DNA of 44,083 nucleotides from JBFELO01 sp041552055 (GCA_041552055.1 JBFELO010000023.1:1-44083), one strand, 5' to 3'. Shown: positions 7,966-17,125, numbered from the stretch's first letter. Numbers and translations are program-made. The notes: a model not told the origin generated them from the letters alone.

Positions 7966-9537
7966 CTACCACTTCTCGTCGTACTTGGTCCACAGCAGGT
8001 CGCCGAGGTTCCAATACGCCGCCGTGACCTCGTTGCAGGCCGCGGTACTGACCTCGGTCAGATAGGCGCGAGCCGCCACGGGGTCCTGCTCTAGCAGAGT
8101 GGTGGCCTTTTCCGCCACCTCCTGCTGCTGCGCGAGGTACTTCTCCTGCAGGGGGCCCCGCACCTCGGCCACATCGGCCCGCATGTCGCCCCACCGGTGC
8201 GCGGCCAGGGTCGCCACCCGGTTGAATGCCCACCAGGCCGAGCGGCGGCTGAAACCGGTGGTCCGTCCGTCGGTCTCGTACTCGTCGGGAAGATCCTCGA
8301 TTCCGGCGTAGAGCGGTACATAGGTCGTCGTCGCCGGGTTGTCGTAGCCGAACCAGACGATCCCGCCGACCGGGTCGGGCAGCCAGCTGCGTGACTGGGT
8401 GACGGTGACGTACATGCAGTACCAGCGAGCCATGGGTCGCTCGCCGCGCCAGCCCCAGCCGCCATTGATCCTCAGCATCTTGTTCATGTCGTACGGCATG
8501 AACGGGTTGGCCAGCGGGCTCTTGACCGTCTTGCCCTCCTCGTCGGTGACGGTGAGGTGCTTGACCATGTCGTAGTCGGTCTCCTCGAAGGTATCGCGGA
8601 ACAGCTCCATGATCTTCTCCGGACCGACCGGCACCTCGGGTTTGACCGACAGTGGGAAGCTGTTCGCGTTGGCGTGCAGCTCCAGCGAGGGGGCGAGCAG
8701 ACTGAGCACCCGCCACTCGCGGCGGGTGGAGGCGAAGCTGAGGCGACCGTTGGGATTGTACGCTTCGCAGAAGCGGAAGGGCTCGCCACCGTCAGCGCTC
8801 CACCATCCCTTCCTCGCGGCGACCGCGACGACGTTTTCTGAAGCCATGAAGAACTCGGGATCGCCCAGGTCGATCTGGGCGATACGCGAGGAGTTGGCGA
8901 CCACCGAGACCTCGTCGTCGGGGATGCGCTGCGCCGCCCACACCGCGCCGACTTCGCCCTCACCGGGCCCCACGATCTCCATCAACCAGACCTCGTTTTC
9001 GTCCGCGACGGTCAAAGCCTCGCCCTCGTCGTTCCAGCCGTACCGCTCGATCAACGCGCCACCGGTACGGATCGCCTCGCGGGCGGTCCGTGCCCGTTCC
9101 AGCATCAGGCGGGTGAGCGTCTCGCAGTCCACGAGTCCCGCGTCGGACTTCAGCTCCTCGCGCCCGCCAAAGGTCGACTCGCCGATTGCCACCTGGTACT
9201 CGTTCATAACGGCGTACGCCGGGTTGAGGTAGCCGTACGTCTCCGTGACCTGCGGGATCGCGCCCGTGGGCTCGCGCCCGTAACGCTCCATGGGTCCGGT
9301 GTCATCGTCGGTGCGCTTGGTGAGCTGGATCGTGTTGCCGCTCCCGTGCTTCTGACGGTGCACGACGACGATGCCGGAACCGGTGCGGTGGCTGTCGCAG
9401 GTGTGGGAGGTCATCACTGACCCGTCCCGCGAGGCATTCTTGCCCACCATGATAGATGTGCAGGCGAGCGCCTCGTGCCAGCTGGTGCCCGCCGTCAGAA
9501 CCGTAATCAACAGAAACGTGCAAGTGCCTCTCCTCAT
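7966..9537 (-). CDS. Secreted C69-family dipeptidase
   Basis: A protein of 523 residues with an N-terminal hydrophobic segment (TFLLITVLTAG) ending ALA just before Cys26 in CTSIMVGKNASRDGS. In peptidase family C69 (PepD-like) this Cys becomes the N-terminal nucleophile after processing, so signal cleavage and activation coincide here. Family features follow: VMNEYQVAIGESTFGG, the EVWLMEIVGPG segment, and late GGIVWFGYDNPATTTYVPLYAG. Length is typical. The start is set by the signal peptide; the frame stays open 90 nt upstream without a better start. The enzyme should act outside the cytoplasm on small peptides. Neighbours on the same strand are also exported (cyclase-like hydrolase downstream, kinase-like protein upstream), suggesting a secreted-function group, though gaps of 74 and 180 nt leave operon status open. 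Confidence 0.9.
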   Translation of the reverse strand: MRRGTCTFLLITVLTAGTSWHEALACTSIMVGKNASRDGSVMTSHTCDSHRTGSGIVVVHRQKHGSGNTIQLTKRTDDDTGPMERYGREPTGAIPQVTETYGYLNPAYAVMNEYQVAIGESTFGGREELKSDAGLVDCETLTRLMLERARTAREAIRTGGALIERYGWNDEGEALTVADENEVWLMEIVGPGEGEVGAVWAAQRIPDDEVSVVANSSRIAQIDLGDPEFFMASENVVAVAARKGWWSADGGEPFRFCEAYNPNGRLSFASTRREWRVLSLLAPSLELHANANSFPLSVKPEVPVGPEKIMELFRDTFEETDYDMVKHLTVTDEEGKTVKSPLANPFMPYDMNKMLRINGGWGWRGERPMARWYCMYVTVTQSRSWLPDPVGGIVWFGYDNPATTTYVPLYAGIEDLPDEYETDGRTTGFSRRSAWWAFNRVATLAAHRWGDMRADVAEVRGPLQEKYLAQQQEVAEKATTLLEQDPVAARAYLTEVSTAACNEVTAAYWNLGDLLWTKYDEKW

Positions 9538-9717
9538 GTGGAGTGTCCCTTCCGATGGGTGTTCTCGCATCCCATGCACCTTCCCCTCGTTGGAGGCCAA
9601 TGATAGTGCGCGACCGGGGCGCGCCAACGGGCCCGGTCCGATTCCCTCCGGTCATCACCCGCCCTGAATTCCGGAGGTTCGCTCTCGTGCCGAACACGTG
9701 GTGGGCTATCGCGGAGA

Positions 9718-10653
9718 TCACTCCCCTGCACAGGGAGAAGCGTGCTCGACCGCGGGTCGCAGGTCGTAGAGAACCCGTGCCTCGCCCAGCTCGTCGATCC
9801 GGTCCTGGAGCCGTTGCACCAGCTTGTCCCGGCGGGCCAACAGCGCGCGCCGTTCGTGCACCGTCAGGTAGGGTCCGAGGCGTTCCTCGAGCCGCTCCTC
9901 GTCCAGGTCCTGCAAGGCCTGCCACAGTCCGCGCTCGCAATGGGTGACCGCCTTTGAGTAGAAGAGTTCGGTGGTCTCTCCGAAACAGCGTCCGCAGTCG
10001 ATGAACCACACTCGCCAGTTGTTGTCGATCAGGGAGTTGCCGAGGTTGCTGTCGCGGTTAGCCACCAGATTGTCGAAGATGTGCATGATCTGACGTTGTT
10101 GGTTCCACCGAATGCTGTCCGGCGGTGAGCATCCACGGTCCCGTCTCGTCTTCTCGGTGATGGACCCCTCGACCCACATCTTGACGGACCCGTCCTTCGA
10201 CTTGATCTTGCGTGACGCCGCCGGAGGCACACGGTCCAAACCCAACAACCGGTCGAGGTGGTAGGCGGCGACGTCGTAGGTGTGGGAGTCTCGCCAGTCG
10301 CGAAACCTGTAGCGATTGCCCGCGATCTTTTTGGTCACGCCCTTCTCGCGCCGTTCGATGTCCTTGAAGACCGTGTTGGCGCGTACGCCGTTGCCGGCCA
10401 GAACCACCTTCCGCGGCCCGGTCACGCCGACCGGGATCTTCTCGGTCGACTCCACGGTCGCAGTCCGGAGGAACTCCTCGATCTCCTCGTCCGACTGAAA
10501 CGGCAGTGGTCGGCCTTCGACGTCGAGCCAGAGATACCCCTCGAAACGCTCCTCCACCGCTGGCGGTGGGGAGGCGCTCTCCGGTACTTGCCCCGCCCCC
10601 GGCTCGGCCGCCATCAGGAGTAGACAGCTAGCGATTAGAACTGTGTGTCTCAT
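9718..10653 (-). CDS. Secreted protein with atypical kinase-like (FAM20/PI-kinase-like) motifs
   Basis: A protein of 311 residues with a signal peptide (residues 4-20, LIASCLLLMAAEPGAG). I do not recognise a named gene. The body shows an atypical kinase pattern: Lys97 in RANTVFKDIE, a helix AAYHLDRLLGLDRVPPA (129-145) typical of this fold, VKMWVEGS as a hinge-like strand, a catalytic-loop pattern FDNLVANRDSNLGN with Asp201 and Asn206, and a metal-binding strand VWFIDCGRCF with Asp219. This order (Lys, NxD....N, then D) resembles secreted FAM20-like and lipid-kinase-like families rather than Hanks-type kinases. The C-terminus is helical (VHERRALLARRDKLVQRL). If active it would phosphorylate something outside the cytoplasm, where ATP is scarce, or use another donor. 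Kinase fold moderately supported; activity unproven. Confidence 0.65.
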   Translation of the reverse strand: MRHTVLIASCLLLMAAEPGAGQVPESASPPPAVEERFEGYLWLDVEGRPLPFQSDEEIEEFLRTATVESTEKIPVGVTGPRKVVLAGNGVRANTVFKDIERREKGVTKKIAGNRYRFRDWRDSHTYDVAAYHLDRLLGLDRVPPAASRKIKSKDGSVKMWVEGSITEKTRRDRGCSPPDSIRWNQQRQIMHIFDNLVANRDSNLGNSLIDNNWRVWFIDCGRCFGETTELFYSKAVTHCERGLWQALQDLDEERLEERLGPYLTVHERRALLARRDKLVQRLQDRIDELGEARVLYDLRPAVEHASPCAGE

Positions 10654-11163
10654 GACGCCCTCATTCCTGGGTTTTCACCGGCCCCGTTGTGTCAGAGTTC
10701 CCTCGCCTTCAGTATGAGCCCTGTGATCCCGATCGGCAAGACACTGTGAGACCTGGTTTCACTCTCCGCAACATCGCACTCACTCCTCAGACCTTCACTG
10801 TCGGTCGGGACCGTGCCGGAATCATCAGAAAACGGTCCGGTTTCGGTCCGGATCTTGTACGGATGTGCTTACGACCCATGTGCGCACTCTTCCCGGGAAC
10901 AGCTCGCCGTCGCAGGCTCAACCGGTCGTGGGCTCCTGGACGTATCGGGATCGAGCACCGCAACTCAGGGCGAGGACCTCGAATCCGGACTCATGGCGCT
11001 CGCAACGGGCGGCCCTCGGGGCGCTGGCGGGCACTCGTGGGCGCGGAGTCGTAGTTTACAGTACGTCGAGCGCCCAAGAGGGGCGAAAACGTCGCCGGGT
11101 GGGGTGCATCGGCGGCCGCAGTAGAAGGCTGGCGAGAGGTGCAGGCTAGAATCCCGTTAATCA
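10654..11163. other. Intergenic region upstream of the sigma-factor operon
   Basis: About 510 bases between divergent genes with no convincing gene on either strand; the small plus-strand frames have no recognisable domain. It contains a direct repeat of CGGTCCG at 10833-10839 and 10844-10850 (11-nt period) and a TAGAAT hexamer at 11147-11152 just before the sigma gene. It is the likely control region for both flanking genes. Confidence 0.5.
11147..11152 (+). promoter_or_regulatory. Possible -10 element for the sigma-factor operon
   Basis: TAGAAT lies 32 bases before the preferred ATG (11185). No matching -35 TTGACA-like hexamer is found at 16-18 bases upstream, so the promoter would be weak, activator-dependent or of another sigma class. 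A similar TAGAAT stands at 22384-22389 before the amidotransferase gene. Confidence 0.3.
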
Positions 11164-11184
11164 ATGACGTTGGGGGTCGTTGTG

Positions 11185-11763
11185 ATGGATGAGGACAGAC
11201 GTGAGGAGGAACGCGTGGAAGCCGCGCTAGCCGAGACCCATCCAGACACGACCCGCTGGCTCGAGCCAGTGTATCGCGAGCACGCCACGTCGGTGCTCCG
11301 CACCGCCTATCGCGTCACCGGCAGTGTGGATGACGCCGAGGACGTGCTCCAGACCGTTTTCCTGCGCCTCGCTCGACGAGAGGTCCCTCCGGAGTTCACT
11401 CACGGCCCGCTCCCCTACCTGCGGCGAGCGGCCACCAACGCCGCGCTGGACATCGTCCAGTCGCGCCGGTTGCGGTCGAGCTCGCCCCTGACCGCCGTGC
11501 CGGACGGCATCGTCGTGGACAGGGCGCCGGGACCGGAGCGGGTACAGGCGGGCCGTGAGCTTCGAGATCGTCTCAGAGACGCGCTCGGCGGCCTGAGTCG
11601 CCGCCACGCGGAGATGTTCGTTTTGCGCTACTTCGAGGGTTTCGACAATGTTGAGATCGCACGGCAGTACGACACCTCGGCCAGCACAGTGGCGGTCACG
11701 CTGCACCGCGTCCGATCTCGCTTGGCCGATCTGATGGCGCCCCACATGGGAGGAATCCAATGA
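11185..11763 (+). CDS. RNA polymerase sigma factor, ECF family
   Basis: A 192-residue sigma-70 family factor of the ECF type. Region 2 is seen in YREHATSVLRTAYRVTGSVD and DDAEDVLQTVFLRLAR, which bind core polymerase and the -10 element. Region 4 is seen in LSRRHAEMFVLRYFEGF and NVEIARQYDTSASTVAVTLH, a helix-turn-helix for the -35 element. The chosen ATG has GGGGG about eight bases upstream; an in-frame ATG at 11164 lacks a ribosome site. The stop overlaps the ATG of the next gene (ATGA), so sigma and its probable anti-sigma factor are translationally coupled. The role is likely transcription of this operon and possibly other envelope genes, released by the anti-sigma protein. Confident for family, unknown for signal. 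Confidence 0.92.
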   Translation: MDEDRREEERVEAALAETHPDTTRWLEPVYREHATSVLRTAYRVTGSVDDAEDVLQTVFLRLARREVPPEFTHGPLPYLRRAATNAALDIVQSRRLRSSSPLTAVPDGIVVDRAPGPERVQAGRELRDRLRDALGGLSRRHAEMFVLRYFEGFDNVEIARQYDTSASTVAVTLHRVRSRLADLMAPHMGGIQ

Positions 11764-14390
11764 CCGATCGAACCGATGACCGCGAACAGACCCTGGATCG
11801 GGTCTCCAACGAGATCCAGTCAGACCGTCTGGATGAGGCCACCGAGGCGGCCGTGACGGCGAGAGTCTGGAATCGGATCACCGCCGAGCTGGAGAGCCGT
11901 CACGCGCCGCTTCGCGGATGCGAGGACGTACAAGCGCTCATCCCGCGGTTCGCGGAAGGGGCACTCTCCGAAGCGCGCGCACTGCTGGTCGAGGATCACA
12001 CCCGAAACTGCGTGCGGTGCCGCCGGAGTCTGATGGAGGCACGCGGGGTGGCGACGGAGTCCCCTCCCCCACACACGACGGAACGAGCCCGGCCAGTGGC
12101 GTCCTGGTTGAAGATGGCCGCGGCTGCCGTGATTCTGATTGGCCTGGGAGCGATCGGGGCCCGGATGATCACGTCGGTCATCCTCGATCACAACCTGGTG
12201 GCAATGGTCGAGACCGTCGACGGTGTACTCCAGCCCGTGACTGCCGGAAGGGCGCCTGCCACGGTTCAGCCCGGAGCCACCGTACGGGCCCGATTCCCTG
12301 TGCGCACCACCATGGGGTCCGACGCTGTTCTTCGGCTCGACGACGGCTCGCGGATCGAGATCGGGCCCCGGAGCGAGATCGAGTTGCGCGGCTCGTTGCG
12401 CGGCACGGTGATCCACCTCGATAGGGGCCAGATCATCGTTCACGCCGCGACCCAGACCCGCGGGCGGCTGTTCGTCTCCACCGATGATTGCCGAGTGGCC
12501 GTCAAGGGCACCATCTTTGCCGTCGACCACGGTCTCAAGGGATCCCGCGTGTCGGTGATCGAGGGTGAGGTCGAGGTCCGCAGACCCGGTGGCCGAGACC
12601 TGCTGGTCCCGGGAGACCAGGTCACCACCAACGACCGCCTCGCGAGGGTGACGATCGCGGACCACATTGGCTGGAGCCGGGACGCCGACCAGCACCTGGC
12701 CCTGGTAAGGGAGCTCACCGAGTTGCAGCGCGACGTGGCACGGGCGATCGAGCCTCACACCACCCGCACCGCCACACGATTGCTCGACCTCGCACCGGCG
12801 GACACGGTTGTGTACGGAGCCGTGCCCAACCTCGCGGAGGGCATCGACGAGGCCCGTCAGATCTTTGCCGAGCGTCTCGCGGACAACCAGCTGCTGCGAG
12901 AGTGGTGGGAGTCGCAAATCATGGCGGCCGGCATCGATCGCGAGATCGAGACCGTTCTGGACAATCTCCAGCCTCTCGGCGAGGCGGTCGGCGACGAGGT
13001 CGTGTTTGCGGTTCCGGCCACCGCTTTCGCCGGTGACGAGGGCCTCCTCATCATGGCTCTCCTCGACGATCCGGCCTCCTTCGAGGCGCTGCTGACACAG
13101 CACGTGGCGGACTTGGATGACGGTTCTTCGCCGCCACCGGTCGTGTTGGTGGACGATCCTTCGACCGCGACCGACGACGCCGAGCTCCTGCTCTGGATCC
13201 ACGAGGACCTGTTCGCGGCCACGACGTCGGCCGCTCGTCTGCGGGACCTCGCGCGCCGTGTGTCGGGGCTTGACGACGGCTTTTTCGAGAGCCGGCTCTA
13301 CGCCCACCTCGCCGAGGCCTACAGCGACGGAGTTTCGTGGCTGCTCGGGGCCGATGTCGGGCTGATCATGGAGACCGCCGGCAGAGCCGGCGGCGAGGAC
13401 GAGCTCGAACTGCTCGATCGCCTCGGCCTGCTCGACGTGTCGACGCTGGTGGCCGAACGCCACCGCGTCGAAGACGCCAATGAGATGACCGCCGAGCTGC
13501 GGTTCGACGGCGCACGGCGGGGCATGGCGGCCTGGCTCTCAGAGCCCGCACCAATGGGCAGCCTGGAGTTCATCTCGCCCGAAGCCAGCCTGGTCGCTGC
13601 CATCGTGACCAAGGACGCGGCCGAGATATTCGAAGAGCTCGTAGCCGCAATCGTGGCTGCCGATCCCTCTGCCCTGGAGGAAATCGCGCGGGTTCGGGCG
13701 GAGCTCGGCTTCGACCTTCAGGCCGATTTGGCCGCCACGCTCGGCGGTGAGGGCGCATTTGCAGTGGACGGCCCGATCCTGCCGACACCGAGCTGGAAGC
13801 TGGTAGCGGAGGTGTACGATCCGATCACACTCCAGGCCACGATCACACGTTTCGTCGACGAGCTGAACGCTCGCCTGAGAGTCGAGGGCCAGGCCGAGAT
13901 CGAGCTGACGACGGAAACGGCATCGGGCGTCACCTACCACACGCTCAGTCATCCTGAAGGCACCTTCGAGCTCGTCTACACGATGGTCGACGGCTACGCG
14001 GTCGCCGCACCGCAACGAGCCCTGATCGAACACGCGCTCCAGGGTCGCTCCTCGGGCGTGACGCTGGCCAGCTCCGCTGCGTTCCTGGCACTGCTGCCGG
14101 ACAACGGCTACGCCGACTGCTCCGCTCTTTTCTACCGCAACTTCGGAAACGTACTGGATTCGCTGCCGGTCGCCAGTCGGATGACCGACGGTGCCGGCGA
14201 ACTCGTGGCCCTCCTCGAGCACGGCGGGGAGCCGAGTCTGGTGTGCGTGTACGGTGAAGCCGATCGAATCCTCGTCAGCGGAACCGGCGGCGGTTTCTTC
14301 GGCACGTTGCCGGCGCTCGGTCTTGCCGGGGCACTCGGTCCGCACGCGCCGGTCCACATCGAACGCGAACCGGTATCATCCCGGGGATGA
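11760..14390 (+). CDS. Anti-sigma factor/FecR-domain membrane protein with large C-terminal domain
   Basis: An 876-residue single-pass membrane protein. Residues 54-90 carry a zinc-finger-like anti-sigma motif (Cys54, then HTRNCVRCRRSL with His80, Cys84, Cys87). A transmembrane helix follows at about 117-138. Residues about 147-310 form a FecR-type domain (GSDAVLRLDDGSRIEIGPRS, DCRVAVKGTIFAVDHG, SRVSVIEGEVEVRRPGG). The remaining 560 residues form a large extracytoplasmic region opening with LAPADTVVYGAVPNLAEG and containing EGAFAVDGPILPTPSWKLVA; I take it as DUF3352-like, with moderate certainty. It should hold the upstream sigma factor inactive at the membrane and sense something outside. 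The ATG overlaps the sigma stop, and its own stop overlaps the next ATG. The length is well above that of simple anti-sigma factors. Confidence 0.85.
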   Translation: MTDRTDDREQTLDRVSNEIQSDRLDEATEAAVTARVWNRITAELESRHAPLRGCEDVQALIPRFAEGALSEARALLVEDHTRNCVRCRRSLMEARGVATESPPPHTTERARPVASWLKMAAAAVILIGLGAIGARMITSVILDHNLVAMVETVDGVLQPVTAGRAPATVQPGATVRARFPVRTTMGSDAVLRLDDGSRIEIGPRSEIELRGSLRGTVIHLDRGQIIVHAATQTRGRLFVSTDDCRVAVKGTIFAVDHGLKGSRVSVIEGEVEVRRPGGRDLLVPGDQVTTNDRLARVTIADHIGWSRDADQHLALVRELTELQRDVARAIEPHTTRTATRLLDLAPADTVVYGAVPNLAEGIDEARQIFAERLADNQLLREWWESQIMAAGIDREIETVLDNLQPLGEAVGDEVVFAVPATAFAGDEGLLIMALLDDPASFEALLTQHVADLDDGSSPPPVVLVDDPSTATDDAELLLWIHEDLFAATTSAARLRDLARRVSGLDDGFFESRLYAHLAEAYSDGVSWLLGADVGLIMETAGRAGGEDELELLDRLGLLDVSTLVAERHRVEDANEMTAELRFDGARRGMAAWLSEPAPMGSLEFISPEASLVAAIVTKDAAEIFEELVAAIVAADPSALEEIARVRAELGFDLQADLAATLGGEGAFAVDGPILPTPSWKLVAEVYDPITLQATITRFVDELNARLRVEGQAEIELTTETASGVTYHTLSHPEGTFELVYTMVDGYAVAAPQRALIEHALQGRSSGVTLASSAAFLALLPDNGYADCSALFYRNFGNVLDSLPVASRMTDGAGELVALLEHGGEPSLVCVYGEADRILVSGTGGGFFGTLPALGLAGALGPHAPVHIEREPVSSRG

Positions 14391-15337
14391 ATTCGGTCGG
14401 GAGGACTCCGGAGCCCGTCATCGAGCTCGAAGGGCTGAGCGTCCGACTCGGTGGTAGGCCCGTACTGCACGACCTCAACGCGTCACTCGGCGGGCGCGCC
14501 ATCGGACTGCTGGGACCCAACGGCGCTGGCAAGACCACGCTGTTGAGGACGCTGCTCGAGTTCTACCAGCCGTCGGCCGGCGTGGCGCGGATACTCGGGC
14601 AGTCGCTCGATAACGGCGGCAAGCTCGTCCGCGGTGACATCGGCTACATGCCCGAGAGCGAGGCCCACATCGCGAACCTCACGGCGATCCGATTCGTACG
14701 CCTGATGGGCGAGCTGAGCGGCCTTCCGCCCGACACCGCGCTCGAGCGTTCCCACGAGGCTCTGTTCTACGTCGGCCTCGGGGAGGCTCGCTACCGCAAG
14801 CTGGGGACCTTCTCGACCGGCATGAAGCAGATGGCGAAGCTCGCGCAGGCTATCGTCCACGGCCCTCGCCTGCTCATGCTCGACGAGCCGACCAACGGCC
14901 TCGACCCGCCGGGTCGAAAGCGCATGCTCGACCTGATCACCGACATCAGGGACCGCGGGGAAACCACCATGCTGATCTCCTCCCACCTGCTTGCGGACGT
15001 CGAGTCGGTGTGCGACGAGGTGATCATCCTGAAGAACGGGCGCATCGTGGCCCGCTGTGACCTCGAGGCCGAGCGACGTGCGAATCGGGCCTTTGTCGAG
15101 CTCGAGCTGCAACACCCTTCGGAGGAATTCTCTTTGGCGGTTCAGGAGCTCGCGTCCGAGGTCGCCATCGTGAGCGAGCTGCGGATGAAGATCGTGCTGC
15201 CGGACGCCGTGACCGTACGTGACCTCTATGCGGCGGCCGAGCGGCACGGGGCGTCCATCCGCCGGCTCGACTGCAAGCGGGACTCGTTGCAGGACATATT
15301 CCTGCGCGCGATGGAGGCAGACAATGGCGGTGTATGA
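14387..15337 (+). CDS. ABC transporter ATP-binding protein (first of pair)
   Basis: A 316-residue ABC ATPase. Walker A is LLGPNGAGKTTLL, the Q-loop region is GYMPESEAHI (Gln replaced by Glu-Ser context), the signature is FSTGMKQMAKLAQ (STGMK in place of LSGGQ), Walker B is LLMLDEPTNGLDP, and the switch His is in LISSHLL. About 90 residues after the ATPase core form a C-terminal extension found in ABC-2 type exporters. It couples ATP hydrolysis to the membrane subunit encoded next. The ATG overlaps the stop of the FecR gene as ATGA and its end overlaps the permease start by 14 nt. This is the CcmA/NatA-like class, so an export or efflux role is more likely than uptake. The substrate is unknown. 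Confidence 0.93.
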   Translation: MNSVGRTPEPVIELEGLSVRLGGRPVLHDLNASLGGRAIGLLGPNGAGKTTLLRTLLEFYQPSAGVARILGQSLDNGGKLVRGDIGYMPESEAHIANLTAIRFVRLMGELSGLPPDTALERSHEALFYVGLGEARYRKLGTFSTGMKQMAKLAQAIVHGPRLLMLDEPTNGLDPPGRKRMLDLITDIRDRGETTMLISSHLLADVESVCDEVIILKNGRIVARCDLEAERRANRAFVELELQHPSEEFSLAVQELASEVAIVSELRMKIVLPDAVTVRDLYAAAERHGASIRRLDCKRDSLQDIFLRAMEADNGGV

Positions 15338-16184
15338 GCGCGAGTGGCGCCGCTACGAGGGCCCGATCACACCGATCCGGATGCGCTTCCTCGTGGTGAC
15401 GCGCTTCGCCCTCGGGGAGGTCTTCTCGTCCCGCCTCTTCACCGCGTTCTACGTGCTCTCACTGCTCCCGTCTCTGCTGGCACTGTTCCTGATCTACCTC
15501 AGGCACAACGTGAGCCTGCTCGAGCAGATGGGGCTGACCCAGGAGTTCATGGGTGCACTCACCATGACCTTCTTCCAGCTGCTGTTCTCGTGGCAGGCGG
15601 TGCCCGCTTTCTTCATCGCGCTCATCGTCTCGCCGAGCCTGATCGCGGCCGACCTCTCCAACAGCGCGCTGCCCCTCTACCTGGCACGCCCGATCGATCG
15701 CCGCGACTACGTCATCGGCAAGATGGCGGTGCTGTTCCTGCTGCTCTCGCCGGTCACCTGGATCGCCGGCCTCCTGATCTTCGCGCTCCAGTCCTACCTC
15801 GAGGGCGGCGGCTGGTGGCTCGAAAACTATCGCATCGCTCTCGCCTACCTGGTCGGACACCTGTCCTGGATCGTCGTGATCTCCCTGCTGTCCCTCGCGG
15901 TCTCGGCCTGGGTCCGCTACAAGCCGGTCGCACGCGGAGCACTGTTCGGGGTCCTCTTCATCCTGAGCGGCTTCTCCGAGGCGGTGAACGGCATCACGGG
16001 CTCGTCGGTCGGCGATCTGATGAACCTCTCGAAGGCGATGGTCAGCGTGGTCCAGCATCTCTTCGGGGGTTTCTCTCCCAGCCGCTTGCCGGTGACCGCC
16101 AACTGGGCAACTCTGATCGGAACGAGCATCATCAGCATCTGGCTTCTCAACCGCAAGCTCCGGGCCCACGAGGAGGTGCGGTGA
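15324..16184 (+). CDS. ABC-2 type permease (first)
   Basis: A 286-residue integral membrane protein starting MAVYEREWRRYEGP, with about six hydrophobic segments (for example FYVLSLLPSLLALFLIYL, VPAFFIALIVSPSLIAADL, MAVLFLLLSPVTWIAGLLIF and WIVVISLLSLAVSAWV). The motif SPSLIAADLSNSALPLYLAR followed by PIDRRDYVIGK is typical of ABC-2 permeases. It forms the membrane pathway with the adjacent ATPases. The start lies inside the end of the ATPase gene (14-nt overlap), and the stop overlaps the GTG of the following ATPase; a longer open frame upstream is the other gene's shadow. It is not homologous in obvious sequence to the second permease, which suggests a heterodimeric transporter rather than duplication. 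Confidence 0.9.
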   Translation: MAVYEREWRRYEGPITPIRMRFLVVTRFALGEVFSSRLFTAFYVLSLLPSLLALFLIYLRHNVSLLEQMGLTQEFMGALTMTFFQLLFSWQAVPAFFIALIVSPSLIAADLSNSALPLYLARPIDRRDYVIGKMAVLFLLLSPVTWIAGLLIFALQSYLEGGGWWLENYRIALAYLVGHLSWIVVISLLSLAVSAWVRYKPVARGALFGVLFILSGFSEAVNGITGSSVGDLMNLSKAMVSVVQHLFGGFSPSRLPVTANWATLIGTSIISIWLLNRKLRAHEEVR

Positions 16185-17125
16185 AAGCCGATCGCATCGT
16201 CTTCCGGGAGGTCTCCAAGTTCTACGGCGAGGTGCTGGGCGTGAACCGGGTTCGCCTCGACCTCGAGCCCGGGATGATCGGCCTGGTGGGCCCGAACGGC
16301 TCGGGCAAGAGCACTCTCATGCATCTCGTCACCGGCCTGTTGAGGCCCACGCGCGGAGAGATCTCAGTCCTCGGGATTCCACCCGACCGACCCCACGAGC
16401 TGTTCCAGCAGGTGGGCTACTGCACCCAGTACGACAGCTTCCCCAACGGAGCCACCGGCCTCGGCTTCCTTCGCTACGCCCTGGCGCTGCACGGCCGGGG
16501 GGCGGCGGAGGCAGATCGCACGGCTCGCGAAACCCTGGAGAGGGTTGGGCTGTCCGACGCCGGAGACCGCAAGATTGCGAGCTACTCGAAGGGAATGAGG
16601 CAGCGGATCAAGCTCGCCCACGCCCACTGTCACGATCCGCGAGTCCTCGTGCTCGACGAGCCTCTCAACGGACTCGATCCGATGGGCAGGGCGGAGATGA
16701 TCGAGCTCTTTCGCGAGTTCGCGGGGCAGCGGCGGCACGTGATTGTTTCCAGCCACATCCTGCACGAGGTCGATCTGATCTCCGACGTCGTGGTCATGAT
16801 CCACGGTGGTTCCATCGTCGCCGAGGGCACGATCCGCGCCGTCCGCGGCGAGATCACCAGCCAACCCATTCAAGTGCTCATCCGGTGCGACGCACCCCAT
16901 CGCATCGCCTCCCGGCTCTTCGAACTCGACCACGTGGTGGAGGTTCGCATCGTCGACTCCGACCAGGCCCTCATGGTTCGGACCCGGGACGCGGACGACC
17001 TCTATCGACGGCTGAATCGGATTATCCTCGACACCGAGGTGACCGTCGAGGCAATCATTCCGGCCGACGAGACCGTGCATGCGGTCTATGATTATCTCAT
17101 CGGCGACACGGGAGACGCGCGGTGA
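16181..17125 (+). CDS. ABC transporter ATP-binding protein (second of pair)
   Basis: A 314-residue ABC ATPase starting at GTG, with AGGAGGT just upstream and overlap with the permease stop. Walker A is LVGPNGSGKSTLM, the Q-loop is VGYCTQYDSFPNG, the signature is YSKGMRQRIKLAHA, Walker B is VLVLDEPLNGLDP, and the switch His is in VSSHILHEV. A C-terminal extension of about 90 residues follows, as in its partner. The two ATPases differ along their length, so they probably form an asymmetric dimer with one ABC-2 permease each. Its end overlaps the second permease (GTGA). The substrate is unknown; the linked sigma and FecR genes suggest an envelope signal controls expression. Confidence 0.93.
   Translation: MKADRIVFREVSKFYGEVLGVNRVRLDLEPGMIGLVGPNGSGKSTLMHLVTGLLRPTRGEISVLGIPPDRPHELFQQVGYCTQYDSFPNGATGLGFLRYALALHGRGAAEADRTARETLERVGLSDAGDRKIASYSKGMRQRIKLAHAHCHDPRVLVLDEPLNGLDPMGRAEMIELFREFAGQRRHVIVSSHILHEVDLISDVVVMIHGGSIVAEGTIRAVRGEITSQPIQVLIRCDAPHRIASRLFELDHVVEVRIVDSDQALMVRTRDADDLYRRLNRIILDTEVTVEAIIPADETVHAVYDYLIGDTGDAR

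Noticed and set aside
7898..8716. Extended N-terminus of the cyclase-family gene
   Set aside because: The extra 270 residues are Arg/Gly-rich shadow of the C69 gene; a signal peptide and ribosome site mark the true start.
11820..13463. 547-residue minus-strand frame opposite the FecR gene
   Set aside because: The opposite strand has a coupled gene with clear domains; this frame has none.
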